Counted from the stretch's first letter, positions 1-6,254 are shown. The stretch: 7,703 bases of DNA from Bacteriovoracaceae bacterium UBA7317 (GCA_002474345.1 DKQD01000039.1:1-7703); one strand, 5' to 3'. The notes: a model not told the origin generated them from the letters alone. Numbers and translations: made by a program.

Positions 1-1092
1 AATCAAAATGGGGTAATACTTCAAATCAGTGAAACATGGTCTGAAATATTTGAGAAAAGCCAATTGGGGGAAGGATTTCACATAAACAATCTTTTCGAAC
101 ATACCACTCCAAAAATTGAGCTGTCGCAAATCATTTCAAATGAAAACCTTCAATTAGAAAAAGGTAAAAACTTTATCCCAAGTAAACTTCTCAAATCAAA
201 GACTAATAAATATTTTACGATTTACTGCTATTATGACACGGAACTTGAAATTATTTTTATCAATTGTAAAGAAAGCACCAAAGAGTACTTAAATAGTATC
301 CGCTTGGTTCAACAAGAGAAATTTGCGCACCTTGGAAAGTCATCTTCAGGCCTTGCTCATGACATTTTTAACCCACTGTCTTCCCTTACTTTAAATTTAG
401 AGCTTAGCTTGGAAAATATAGAAGACACCCAGAAAAAAATAGAGACCTATAAAAGCTTAGTTAATAATCAAAACCTAATAGAAACCCGCGAACTTGTTCA
501 CAAAAGCTTGGAAAGTGCCGAGGCAATAAAAGTAATTGTTACCCGGTTTAAAATGTTTTCCCGAATGTTTAGTTCTTCAAGCTTAAGAAATGACCTCCAT
601 AATATAATTCAAACCGCCATGGACCTTTTCGACTTACCTTTGTCTGACAAAGTAGAATTTAAACTTTCAGGTCTTTTAAAAGGGCAATATTTTATTAAGG
701 ACGAGAAGAATAACTTTTTTCAGGTTTTCCTTAATATTTTTCAAAACTCCTATACATCTTACCTACAAAAAAACTCAGCAACGAAGGTGATAGCAATTAG
801 AGTCGGTGTAAAGTCAGAAACCATGCTAATCATTCACATTGAAGACTTTGCTAATGGGATGGAGAAGGCTCATTTAAAAAATGTCTTTGATATTTCTTTT
901 TCGACAAAAGATCCTGAAAAGCTTGGTGGCATGGGTCTCTTTTTGTGCAAAGATGCAATAGAGTCAAACAAGGGGTCGATAAAAATAAAGTCTACTCTAA
1001 AAGAAGGAACATTGGTGACAGTGGAGCTCCCATATTTCAAATCAAAACATAAAGAGCTAAAAAAAGAGTATTCCGTCCATCAGCTGACTTAA
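1..1092 (+). CDS. Sensor histidine kinase, PAS-like plus HisKA/HATPase_c, 5' end outside the window
   Basis: C-terminal 363 residues of a sensor histidine kinase that would autophosphorylate on His and pass the phosphate to a response regulator. The frame has no stop from base 1. A TTG at 64 is a possible start but a poor one, because the residues before it (NGVILQISETWSEIF) look like the first strands of a PAS sensor domain that runs on to about residue 95. Numbered from the window edge, the H-box is GLAHDIFNPL with phospho-His at 120 (bases 358-360). The N-box FLNIFQNSY lies around 243-251, and the D-box EDFANGM around 281-287 has Ala where the first Gly of DxGxG is usual. An F-box-like FDISFSTKD and the G2 box GGMGLFLC near 309-316 follow. 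No membrane helix is visible in the part present, so sensing may be cytoplasmic or lie upstream. The kinase class is secure; the signal is unknown. Confidence 0.93.
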   Translation, partial: NQNGVILQISETWSEIFEKSQLGEGFHINNLFEHTTPKIELSQIISNENLQLEKGKNFIPSKLLKSKTNKYFTIYCYYDTELEIIFINCKESTKEYLNSIRLVQQEKFAHLGKSSSGLAHDIFNPLSSLTLNLELSLENIEDTQKKIETYKSLVNNQNLIETRELVHKSLESAEAIKVIVTRFKMFSRMFSSSSLRNDLHNIIQTAMDLFDLPLSDKVEFKLSGLLKGQYFIKDEKNNFFQVFLNIFQNSYTSYLQKNSATKVIAIRVGVKSETMLIIHIEDFANGMEKAHLKNVFDISFSTKDPEKLGGMGLFLCKDAIESNKGSIKIKSTLKEGTLVTVELPYFKSKHKELKKEYSVHQLT

Positions 1093-1120
1093 GAAAAGGA
1101 GCATTAAAAATTCTTCTAGT

Positions 1121-1813
1121 TTAGTTAACCCTCTCTTCCAAAATCATACCAAGACCAAATTTAGTCTTTATCTCATAATCCCAAGTCTGGATTTTCTTCC
1201 TTAAATTTATAAGGTGTACATCGAAAAGCTTAGTGTGATCTTGATCACTCCCCCAGATCAGTCCTATAAGATCATTTTTGGAAATTAACTCTCCAGGAGA
1301 TTTTAAGAATTCAAATAAGATTTGATGTTCTTTTTTAGTTAAGTGAATATCCTCTTCTCCGATTGAGACGCTAAAAGATTTTTTATTATAATCAAGGTTC
1401 CCAATATTGAATTGGTCAGCTTCCTCATAAGATACGACAGCAGCACCTGAACGCCTACATACTGCATTTATTCGAGCAATTAGTTCGCCCTTATTAAAAG
1501 GCTTGCAAACAAAATCATCCGCTCCAAGCTCAAGGCCTTGTATTTTGTCTTCATAATCCCAAAGTGCAGAAATAATAATAATAGGAATATCCTTCGTCTT
1601 AGGACTATCCCTCAGTTCTTTACAGTAATTGAATCCATTTTTACCGTTACCTAAGCAAATATCTAAAAGTATAAGACCAAAATCCTGCACACTGATATGG
1701 TCGTTGGCCTCATTCCAATCTTTGGCAATAAAGGGTTCCATTCCAACGCTAAGGAGAACCTTCTTAAGACTGTAAGCAACTGTTTTATCATCATCAATAA
1801 CAAGCACTTTCAT
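1121..1813 (-). CDS. OmpR/PhoB-family response regulator (REC plus winged helix)
   Basis: DNA-binding response regulator of 230 residues, the normal length for the OmpR/PhoB family. The receiver domain (1-120) has the acidic pocket D7-D9, phospho-acceptor D51 in LILLDICLG, the switch residue S82 in IIIISAL, and K104-P105 in FVCKPF, so it should be phosphorylatable. A linker (about 121-135) leads to a trans_reg_C winged helix (136-228). HLTKKEHQILFEFL matches the first helix, HTKLFDVHLINLRKKI the recognition helix and FGLGMIL the wing. ATG is the start, with GAGGT 6 nt upstream. It faces the kinase at 1-1092 convergently with 28 bp between stops and no convincing terminator. It lies 123 bp downstream of the unknown-function gene on its own strand. 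Pairing with the kinase is suggested by adjacency only; the targets are unknown. Confidence 0.95.
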   Translation of the reverse strand: MKVLVIDDDKTVAYSLKKVLLSVGMEPFIAKDWNEANDHISVQDFGLILLDICLGNGKNGFNYCKELRDSPKTKDIPIIIISALWDYEDKIQGLELGADDFVCKPFNKGELIARINAVCRRSGAAVVSYEEADQFNIGNLDYNKKSFSVSIGEEDIHLTKKEHQILFEFLKSPGELISKNDLIGLIWGSDQDHTKLFDVHLINLRKKIQTWDYEIKTKFGLGMILEERVN

Positions 1814-1819
1814 TATGAT

Positions 1820-1824
1820 ACCTC
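1820..1824 (-). promoter_or_regulatory. Ribosome binding site of the response regulator
   Basis: The minus strand reads GAGGT here, 6 nt before the ATG whose last base lies at 1811. Spacing and sequence are near ideal and fix the regulator's start. Confidence 0.75.
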
Positions 1825-1891
1825 ATCGTAAAGAATAGTAGGGGCTGTTACGCACCTAACAATGAACTAAAATAACTTTTTATTTACAACA

Positions 1892-1920
1892 ATGCTAGCA
1901 AAGTTCGATTAAAGCATCAA
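1892..1920 (-). promoter_or_regulatory. Candidate sigma-70-type promoter for the response regulator
   Basis: On the minus strand, TTGATG (1920-1915, 4/6 to TTGACA) is separated by 17 bp from TAGCAT (1897-1892, 4/6 to TATAAT). The -10 is preceded by TGC, an extended -10 arrangement. The predicted leader is about 70 nt. If real, the regulator can be transcribed separately from the three-gene unit upstream. The hexamers are weak and the DNA is AT-rich, so this is only a candidate. Confidence 0.3.
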
Positions 1921-1936
1921 GCTAGGAAGAATTAAA

Positions 1937-2647
1937 TTAAAAACTTGCCGATAAGTGAAGTGAATTGAACCCAGCAAAGACTTTAACATCGTTAAAAAAA
2001 GATTGACTCTTATCGGTAATTTTAAATCTTTGCTTATAATTTGGATAATCTTTTAAAATTCTTTTAGGTACCGTTCTGATCATTAATTCAGAGACAACCA
2101 TACCAATAGTAAAGTTAACCAAAGCATCCTTTGACCTTTCCCCATCATTGTAAATCAAAAGGGCAGCAAGACCATTAACTCCAAATGCTGAAATCCTTCT
2201 AATCCAAGACAACTCACCTCGAACTCTCTTATAAGTATTCGTGAAAAGTTTTTCAGCTAAATCCAATTTGCTTTTATCATCTTTCATATCTTTTAATTGT
2301 CCATAAGCCCTATCACCAATAATAGGTCTGAACCATAGGCCTAAAGAGCCAATCGTTGCCTTACCAAAATCAACAAGTGCATCAAACTTTTTATGTTTTT
2401 CTTCTTCAGTCAAGGGGTCTTTATAACCTAGATGAGTGGCCAGTTTGAAAACAGCACCACCTGTATAAAGACCAAAATAGCCCCACTGCCAATATTTCGA
2501 ATGCTTCTCTCCTTTTTTAAAGGAGTCCTCAATAAAGCGAAGGCGTTCTAACTCTTCCTTATTCAATTCTCTTCCCTGTATAAAGGTTGAAAACAAAAAA
2601 GAACTGGAGACAAATATTATTTTAAAAAAACAAAAAAAATGCTTCAT
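1937..2647 (-). CDS. Secreted or membrane-associated protein of unknown function, 236 aa
   Basis: I do not recognise this protein with certainty. It starts with a Sec-type signal sequence (Lys3, hydrophobic about 4-22, possible cleavage after G25), followed by a charged helix with REL/EELERLR (26-50). Three moderately hydrophobic stretches follow: 52-70 (WQWGYFGLYTGGAVF), 152-167 (ISAFGVNGLAALLIY) and 174-190 (ALVNFTIGMVVSELMI). The Trp/Gly-rich first stretch, a central DALVDFGKATIGSLGL segment and the NFTIGMVVSELMIRTVP segment give the look of a conserved helical envelope protein; that is an impression, not a database match. It ends in Phe, as many outer-membrane proteins do, but no beta-barrel pattern is evident. 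ATG at 2647 is supported by AAAGGA 9 nt upstream. It is the third gene of the unit, 18 bp after the DUF4442 gene. Confidence 0.8.
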   Translation of the reverse strand: MKHFFCFFKIIFVSSSFLFSTFIQGRELNKEELERLRFIEDSFKKGEKHSKYWQWGYFGLYTGGAVFKLATHLGYKDPLTEEEKHKKFDALVDFGKATIGSLGLWFRPIIGDRAYGQLKDMKDDKSKLDLAEKLFTNTYKRVRGELSWIRRISAFGVNGLAALLIYNDGERSKDALVNFTIGMVVSELMIRTVPKRILKDYPNYKQRFKITDKSQSFFNDVKVFAGFNSLHLSASF

Positions 2648-2665
2648 CTGATTGATTCCTTTAAT

Positions 2666-3163
2666 TTAATTTAAGGTCCTCTTAGGGCCTAAACCTTTAA
2701 TCTTTTTTACAGAAAGTGTTTTACTTACTATAGCAACGGTGATCCCCTTTTCGCAAATAATTGGAATATCGAAAGTCCATTCTATAGGTTTTTCATTCGC
2801 GTCTAATTTCTCTATTATTTTTTCTATTTCGTTTTCAGTGAGCTTGAAACGGGCACTAACTTTTCCCTTTGCCGCCTTTAGATAACGAATTGAGGCAGCT
2901 TTATCGATAACAGAATGTCCTTTGCCTAGGACTTCTAATAGCATGATCATATAAAAAGGATCTGTCATTACGTAAAGAGATCCCCCGAAATGCCTACTCA
3001 CGAAACTTGTGTTCCAAAAACGCTGCTTCATAGTGACAAGAACTTCTGTCAAATCAGGCTTTAACACCTTAACTCTGATACCTGCCCCAAATATGGGTGG
3101 CCAAAAATTGATGGCCCAAAGTAGGTGTCTTTTTTTAAGATATGTTAAGGGATTTTTGATCAT
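2666..3163 (-). CDS. DUF4442 hotdog-fold protein (acyl-CoA thioesterase-like)
   Basis: A 165-residue protein matching the DUF4442 family of hotdog-fold, PaaI/YiiD-like putative thioesterases. Diagnostic segments in order are INFWPPIFGAGIRV (about 18-31), FVSRHFGGSLYVMTDPF (about 54-70), KGHSVIDKAASIRYLK (81-96) and the late strand ITVAIVSKTLSVKK (141-154). The HFGGSLYVMTDPF segment is the most conserved stretch of the family and corresponds to the central hotdog helix. The substrate is not known; an acyl thioester or acyl carrier is inferred from the fold. It has no signal peptide, so it is probably cytoplasmic. ATG at 3163 lies inside the 3' end of the hydroxylase gene (29-bp overlap), which indicates co-transcription and probably translational coupling, since its own ribosome site (GAGAA) is weak. 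The overlap with a lipid hydroxylase supports a role in acyl or lipid metabolism. Confidence 0.88.
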   Translation of the reverse strand: MIKNPLTYLKKRHLLWAINFWPPIFGAGIRVKVLKPDLTEVLVTMKQRFWNTSFVSRHFGGSLYVMTDPFYMIMLLEVLGKGHSVIDKAASIRYLKAAKGKVSARFKLTENEIEKIIEKLDANEKPIEWTFDIPIICEKGITVAIVSKTLSVKKIKGLGPKRTLN

Positions 3164-3980
3164 AATAGGAATTCTCTGAATTTTCTTTTCTCACTTTATT
3201 ATAGTTTTTTCTATTTTCAATAACTTTGTCATAAAAGGCTTCATAGTCGGGGTGCATAGTTCCCATAATCCGATCCCAAACATTTAAAAATAATCCGAAG
3301 TTATAGCGACTGTCCCTGTGATGAAGGTAGTGAAAAGTAGCAGAGCTCCCCAAGTTTAAAAGAGGAGTCCGAGGGTAATTACTTTGAAAAAACTCATAAC
3401 CTGAATGCCCTATTACATTTAAAGCGAAGGTTATAACGAGAAAAGCTGCTATTGAATAAGGGTGAAGAGGTATCAAAAGAAGAAGCAAAGGTCTGCTCAA
3501 AATTTCCAAAAACCCCTCAAAAGGGTGAACTGAAAAAGCACTCCACGGAGAAACATTTTTAAAAAGGTGATGCACGTAATGATAACTTTTTTTTGAGTAT
3601 CTTGGATGATGCATAAAATAGTGAATCCAATAAAAATAAGTATCCAAAAGAACAAGAGTTATCGGTACAATAAGGATGGCATACCAAACACCATATTCAT
3701 TTAAGTCATGGTAAACTTTAAGGTGGCCTTCTTTATAAAGATAGAAAGTACCAATTCCTATTAAACCGAAATTTACTTTGTTTAGAAGTGCCCACTTAGA
3801 CTCCTGAAGGATGGTTTCCTTTTCTGGGAACTCCTGGTTAATCTTGAACCTTTTTAGTCGGTTTTTTAAAAATTTATAAACAACCAGGTAATAAACACCT
3901 ACCATAGAAATGTAGCGAAAACAGGCAATTAAAATAAAAACGAGACCCAGTAAGAAGAGATAAAATAAGTCTATTTGCAC
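3135..3980 (-). CDS. Sterol desaturase / fatty acid hydroxylase superfamily membrane protein
   Basis: An integral-membrane, non-heme di-iron oxygenase of the FA_hydroxylase superfamily, which hydroxylates or desaturates lipids using O2. Numbered from the preferred GTG start (281 aa), the iron-binding His clusters are HYFMHH (120-125, HX3HH), HYVHH (134-138, HX2HH), H152 in SVHPFEG, H192 in IGHSGYEFF and HYLHH (217-221, HX2HH). The last is followed by RDSRYNFGLFLNVWDRIMGT, the standard ending of the domain. Hydrophobic segments lie at about 5-35, 70-83, 100-117, 160-192. A TTG at 4004 would add 8 residues but has no ribosome site and an in-frame stop just upstream; GTG at 3980 has AAGGA 7 nt before it. 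First gene of the minus-strand unit, divergent from the RND transporter. The class is sure, but sterol, hopanoid, fatty acid or sphingolipid-like substrates cannot be told apart. Confidence 0.92.
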   Translation of the reverse strand: MQIDLFYLFLLGLVFILIACFRYISMVGVYYLVVYKFLKNRLKRFKINQEFPEKETILQESKWALLNKVNFGLIGIGTFYLYKEGHLKVYHDLNEYGVWYAILIVPITLVLLDTYFYWIHYFMHHPRYSKKSYHYVHHLFKNVSPWSAFSVHPFEGFLEILSRPLLLLLIPLHPYSIAAFLVITFALNVIGHSGYEFFQSNYPRTPLLNLGSSATFHYLHHRDSRYNFGLFLNVWDRIMGTMHPDYEAFYDKVIENRKNYNKVRKENSENSYYDQKSLNIS

Positions 3981-3987
3981 GGCCACG

Positions 3988-3992
3988 TCCTT
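3988..3992 (-). promoter_or_regulatory. Ribosome binding site that decides the hydroxylase start
   Basis: The minus strand reads AAGGA, 7 nt upstream of the GTG at 3980-3978. The alternative TTG (4004-4002) is preceded by A/T-only sequence with no purine-rich site, so the GTG start is favoured. Confidence 0.6.
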
Positions 3993-4020
3993 GTAAACAA
4001 GCAAAAATTAATATTTTAAT
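3991..4020 (+). promoter_or_regulatory. Candidate promoter for the RND transporter
   Basis: TTGTAA (3991-3996, 4/6 to TTGACA) lies 18 bp before TTTAAT (4015-4020, 5/6 to TATAAT). A second -10-like hexamer, TAAAAT, sits at 4022-4027. Transcription would begin near 4027, giving a leader of about 60 nt to the ATG at 4086. The very AT-rich context lowers specificity. Confidence 0.3.
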
Positions 4021-4028
4021 TTAAAATA
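4012..4028. promoter_or_regulatory. Perfect 17-bp A/T palindrome between divergent genes, possible operator
   Basis: TATTTTAA and TTAAAATA form 8-bp arms around a single T. The site overlaps the candidate -10 elements of both divergent promoters, where a dimeric regulator could control both directions. It is made only of A and T, so chance occurrence is a real alternative. Confidence 0.3.
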
Positions 4029-4051
4029 CATCTTAGAAAGTATTTTTACAA
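4023..4051 (-). promoter_or_regulatory. Candidate promoter for the hydroxylase-DUF4442 unit
   Basis: On the minus strand, TTGTAA (4051-4046) is followed after 17 bp by TATTTT (4028-4023, 4/6 to TATAAT). Transcription would begin near 4016, placing the GTG start about 36 nt downstream. It mirrors the plus-strand candidate, which has the same TTGTAA -35. Confidence 0.28.
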
Positions 4052-4085
4052 CGTGTTTATAGGCCAATTAAAATTGTCTAAGTTT

Positions 4086-6200
4086 ATGAAAAAAGTGAGC
4101 TTCCTATTAATGAATATCATTTTCCTAATCGGTTCCTCCTATTTTATAAAAAACAAGTTCAGTCCTTTCAACCTCCTTGATTCAATTTCCAAAAATCATC
4201 CTGTTTATAAAAACTTTTTGGAATTTCAAAGAAAATATGGACATGAAAATAAGCTCTTTATAGGTTTAAGTTTTGAAAAAAGGTTTGTAGACGAACCAAA
4301 ATACTTACAATTTATTCATAACTTAACGAAGGATATAAATAGAAATTTTCCTGAATTAAAAGCTAAATCTATTACCAACCAAGGTTTTTTTACTTTAATC
4401 AAAAACAAATTTAAAACCCACTTTTACTTTGATGAAAAAAAAAATGTACTTGAAATACCTAGCTCAGTTAAGCTATCTCCTTTTTTCAAAAATTCTTTCT
4501 GGAACGGTTCGGAGAAGGTCACATGGATTACCCTCGATTTAAATAAGGTCAGACCTAAGGAACTAAAAAGGCTTATCACTTTTTTAAAAGAATTCAAAAA
4601 ACCAAAGAACACTGACTATCATCTATTTGGTCATAGTTACTTCCAGCATGTTGTCAGAGAAGAAAGCATAAAAGGACAATTAACCGCAATCCCCCTTTTT
4701 ACTCTCATTACTTTTTTATTTTTTAAAATTTATTTTTCTTCTTACAAAGTTTCCTTAATAAGCCTTTACATAATCTTTCTTAGCTACCTTATAACACTTA
4801 TATTCATTATTTATTGGGAAGGAACGTTGAGTCCTTTTGGAGGATTGGCCCTCTTAATTAGCTTTATGATGTCCTTATCTGATCTAATCCACTATTTTTA
4901 TTTCTTGCAAAAAAATGGAAAACACCAGGTATTAAGGCCTTGCTTTTTTACTTCCATTACCACTACAATTGGACTCTTTTCTCTCTGCTTAAGTGATATA
5001 AAACCCGTTTTTAATTTTGGGCTGTATGGTGGTTTTGCCGTCATGGTTAGCTTTTTTGCGACTTTCTACATCCTACCAATATTAAACAAAACTTTTAATA
5101 TTGCATTGCCTCTTCAAGGTAACAAATTGCCAAAAAAAAATAGATTAAGCCATTTCGGAGAAAAAATTTTTGAAGCTGTTACAAATTACAAGAGAATTTT
5201 TGTTACTACTTTTTTTCTTATTATTGCATTATCTTTTTTCTTCATCCAAAAAGTAACTTTCAAAGAAAACTTTTTAAAACAACTCAAGGAGGGCCATGCT
5301 TTTTCTAAAAGTGCTAGTTTTTTCAAGAATAATTTTAACTTTGCTGGTCAGGTCGACCTGATCCTTGTTCAAAAAAGAGAATTTTTTCTGAAGGCGGAGA
5401 TAGACGAATGGGAGGTATCTCTTAAAGAAAAACTCCTCCGATATCCTTTAATTTCAAAAGTTCAGGGTCTTACGACTTTGAAGGAAGATCTGAAGAAACG
5501 CTCCCAATTAACATTAGATCATTTAAAAATACTGGATCAATTGTCCTTACTAGAAAGATTCCTGCCTTCTTCAAGCGATGAATCTAGAATTATTTTAAAT
5601 ATAAAAAGTCAAGATTCAGATGATTTGTACAAGCTCTTCCGATTTATTGAGAGCTCACTAAAAAACCCATATTTTGAAATTAAAATAGATGGCTACTCCA
5701 AAGTTCGATACACGATAATGAAGTTTCTTTTCTCAACTTTTTATGGAAGCTTCTTTCTATCCTTTATAGGAATTTTCTTGGCCTTTCTCGTTCTTTTTAA
5801 ATCATTTAAATTGGCCCTCATGGGAATGATTCCCAATATTTTACCGGTTTTAATTGTTTCAGGTCTTCAAGGAGCCCTGAATATTGGAATCAATTTTTAT
5901 TTGGTAATACTAAATTGTTTGATTTTAGGAATCAGTGTTGATGATACTATTCACTTTCTCTACCATTTCACTCAAGAAAAAAAAGACCTTAAAAAGGTTC
6001 TATCCTCAATCACCCCTCCTCTTTTCCTTACAACATTTGTTCTTTGCCTTTTATTTCCTCTTTTGTCTCTCAGTGCTTTTGTAAGCTTTGGGCAAGTTGC
6101 TTTGTTTTTATGCGTAGCCTTTATTGTTGCTCTTTTAAGTGATCTAATTTTCCTCCCCTCAATAATTCTCTCTCTTGTGAAAAGAAAATCATCCCTCTAG
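4086..6200 (+). CDS. RND-superfamily exporter (MMPL/HAE3-like), 12 membrane helices
   Basis: An inner-membrane, proton-driven RND/MMPL-type transporter with the usual duplicated 6+6 helix layout. Numbered from ATG at 4086 (704 aa), helix 1 is about 4-21, a first periplasmic domain runs 25-198, helices 2-6 lie at 200-334, helix 7 at 370-388, a second periplasmic domain at 390-548 and helices 8-12 at 550-697. The proton-relay acids are visible and symmetric: D266 in SLSDLIHYFYF (helix 4) and D619-D620 in GISVDDTIHFLYHF (helix 10), each giving D-x-x-I-H. The length is slightly short for the family because both periplasmic domains are compact. A GTG at 4053 would add 11 residues, but ATG followed by Lys-Lys and helix 1 is the more usual beginning; neither has a strong ribosome site. 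Substrate unknown. Relatives carry hydrophobic compounds such as hopanoids, sterols or lipids, which fits the divergent lipid hydroxylase. No adaptor or outer-membrane channel gene is in the window. Confidence 0.9.
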   Translation: MKKVSFLLMNIIFLIGSSYFIKNKFSPFNLLDSISKNHPVYKNFLEFQRKYGHENKLFIGLSFEKRFVDEPKYLQFIHNLTKDINRNFPELKAKSITNQGFFTLIKNKFKTHFYFDEKKNVLEIPSSVKLSPFFKNSFWNGSEKVTWITLDLNKVRPKELKRLITFLKEFKKPKNTDYHLFGHSYFQHVVREESIKGQLTAIPLFTLITFLFFKIYFSSYKVSLISLYIIFLSYLITLIFIIYWEGTLSPFGGLALLISFMMSLSDLIHYFYFLQKNGKHQVLRPCFFTSITTTIGLFSLCLSDIKPVFNFGLYGGFAVMVSFFATFYILPILNKTFNIALPLQGNKLPKKNRLSHFGEKIFEAVTNYKRIFVTTFFLIIALSFFFIQKVTFKENFLKQLKEGHAFSKSASFFKNNFNFAGQVDLILVQKREFFLKAEIDEWEVSLKEKLLRYPLISKVQGLTTLKEDLKKRSQLTLDHLKILDQLSLLERFLPSSSDESRIILNIKSQDSDDLYKLFRFIESSLKNPYFEIKIDGYSKVRYTIMKFLFSTFYGSFFLSFIGIFLAFLVLFKSFKLALMGMIPNILPVLIVSGLQGALNIGINFYLVILNCLILGISVDDTIHFLYHFTQEKKDLKKVLSSITPPLFLTTFVLCLLFPLLSLSAFVSFGQVALFLCVAFIVALLSDLIFLPSIILSLVKRKSSL

Positions 6201-6203
6201 AAT
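6175..6203 (+). promoter_or_regulatory. Candidate sigma-70-type promoter for the 482-aa secreted protein gene
   Basis: TTGTGA (6175-6180, 4/6) and TAGAAT (6198-6203, 5/6) are spaced 17 bp. The -10 overlaps the transporter's TAG stop codon. The start point would be near 6210, giving a leader of about 45 nt. If used, it lets the downstream gene be expressed apart from the transporter. Confidence 0.4.
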
Positions 6204-6232
6204 AAAAAGGACCATTTTTTATTACTTTTTTT
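6201..6232 (+). terminator. Possible weak terminator: A/T hairpin and T-run after the transporter gene
   Basis: AATAAAAA (6201-6208) pairs perfectly with TTTTTATT (6216-6223) across a 7-nt loop, and seven T follow at 6226-6232. The position directly after the stop is right for a terminator, but the stem has no G-C pair, so efficiency would be low and read-through into the next gene is likely. Confidence 0.28.
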
Positions 6233-6242
6233 AAAGTTTCCC

Positions 6243-6246
6243 GAGG
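6243..6246 (+). promoter_or_regulatory. Ribosome binding site of the 482-aa secreted protein gene
   Basis: GAGG lies 8 nt before the ATG at 6255, supporting that start, which also places a complete signal peptide at the N-terminus. Confidence 0.65.
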
Positions 6247-6254
6247 CACAATTT

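Noticed and set aside
1094..1101. Strong Shine-Dalgarno-like AAAAGGAG just after the kinase stop
   Set aside because: No ATG, GTG or TTG start with a usable frame follows at proper spacing, so it marks no gene.
1093..1120. Bidirectional terminator between the convergent kinase and regulator genes
   Set aside because: Only an AAGAA/TTCTT pairing with a long loop is visible, with no G-C stem and no clear T-tract on either side.
1895..1925. Inverted repeat GCTAG/CTAGC as a terminator after the 236-aa gene
   Set aside because: The stem is only 5 bp with a 21-nt loop and no T-run follows on the minus strand.
4424..4612. Minus-strand open frame of 62 codons inside the transporter gene
   Set aside because: It is antisense to a clearly coding RND domain, has a composition that mirrors that gene, and has no supporting homology.
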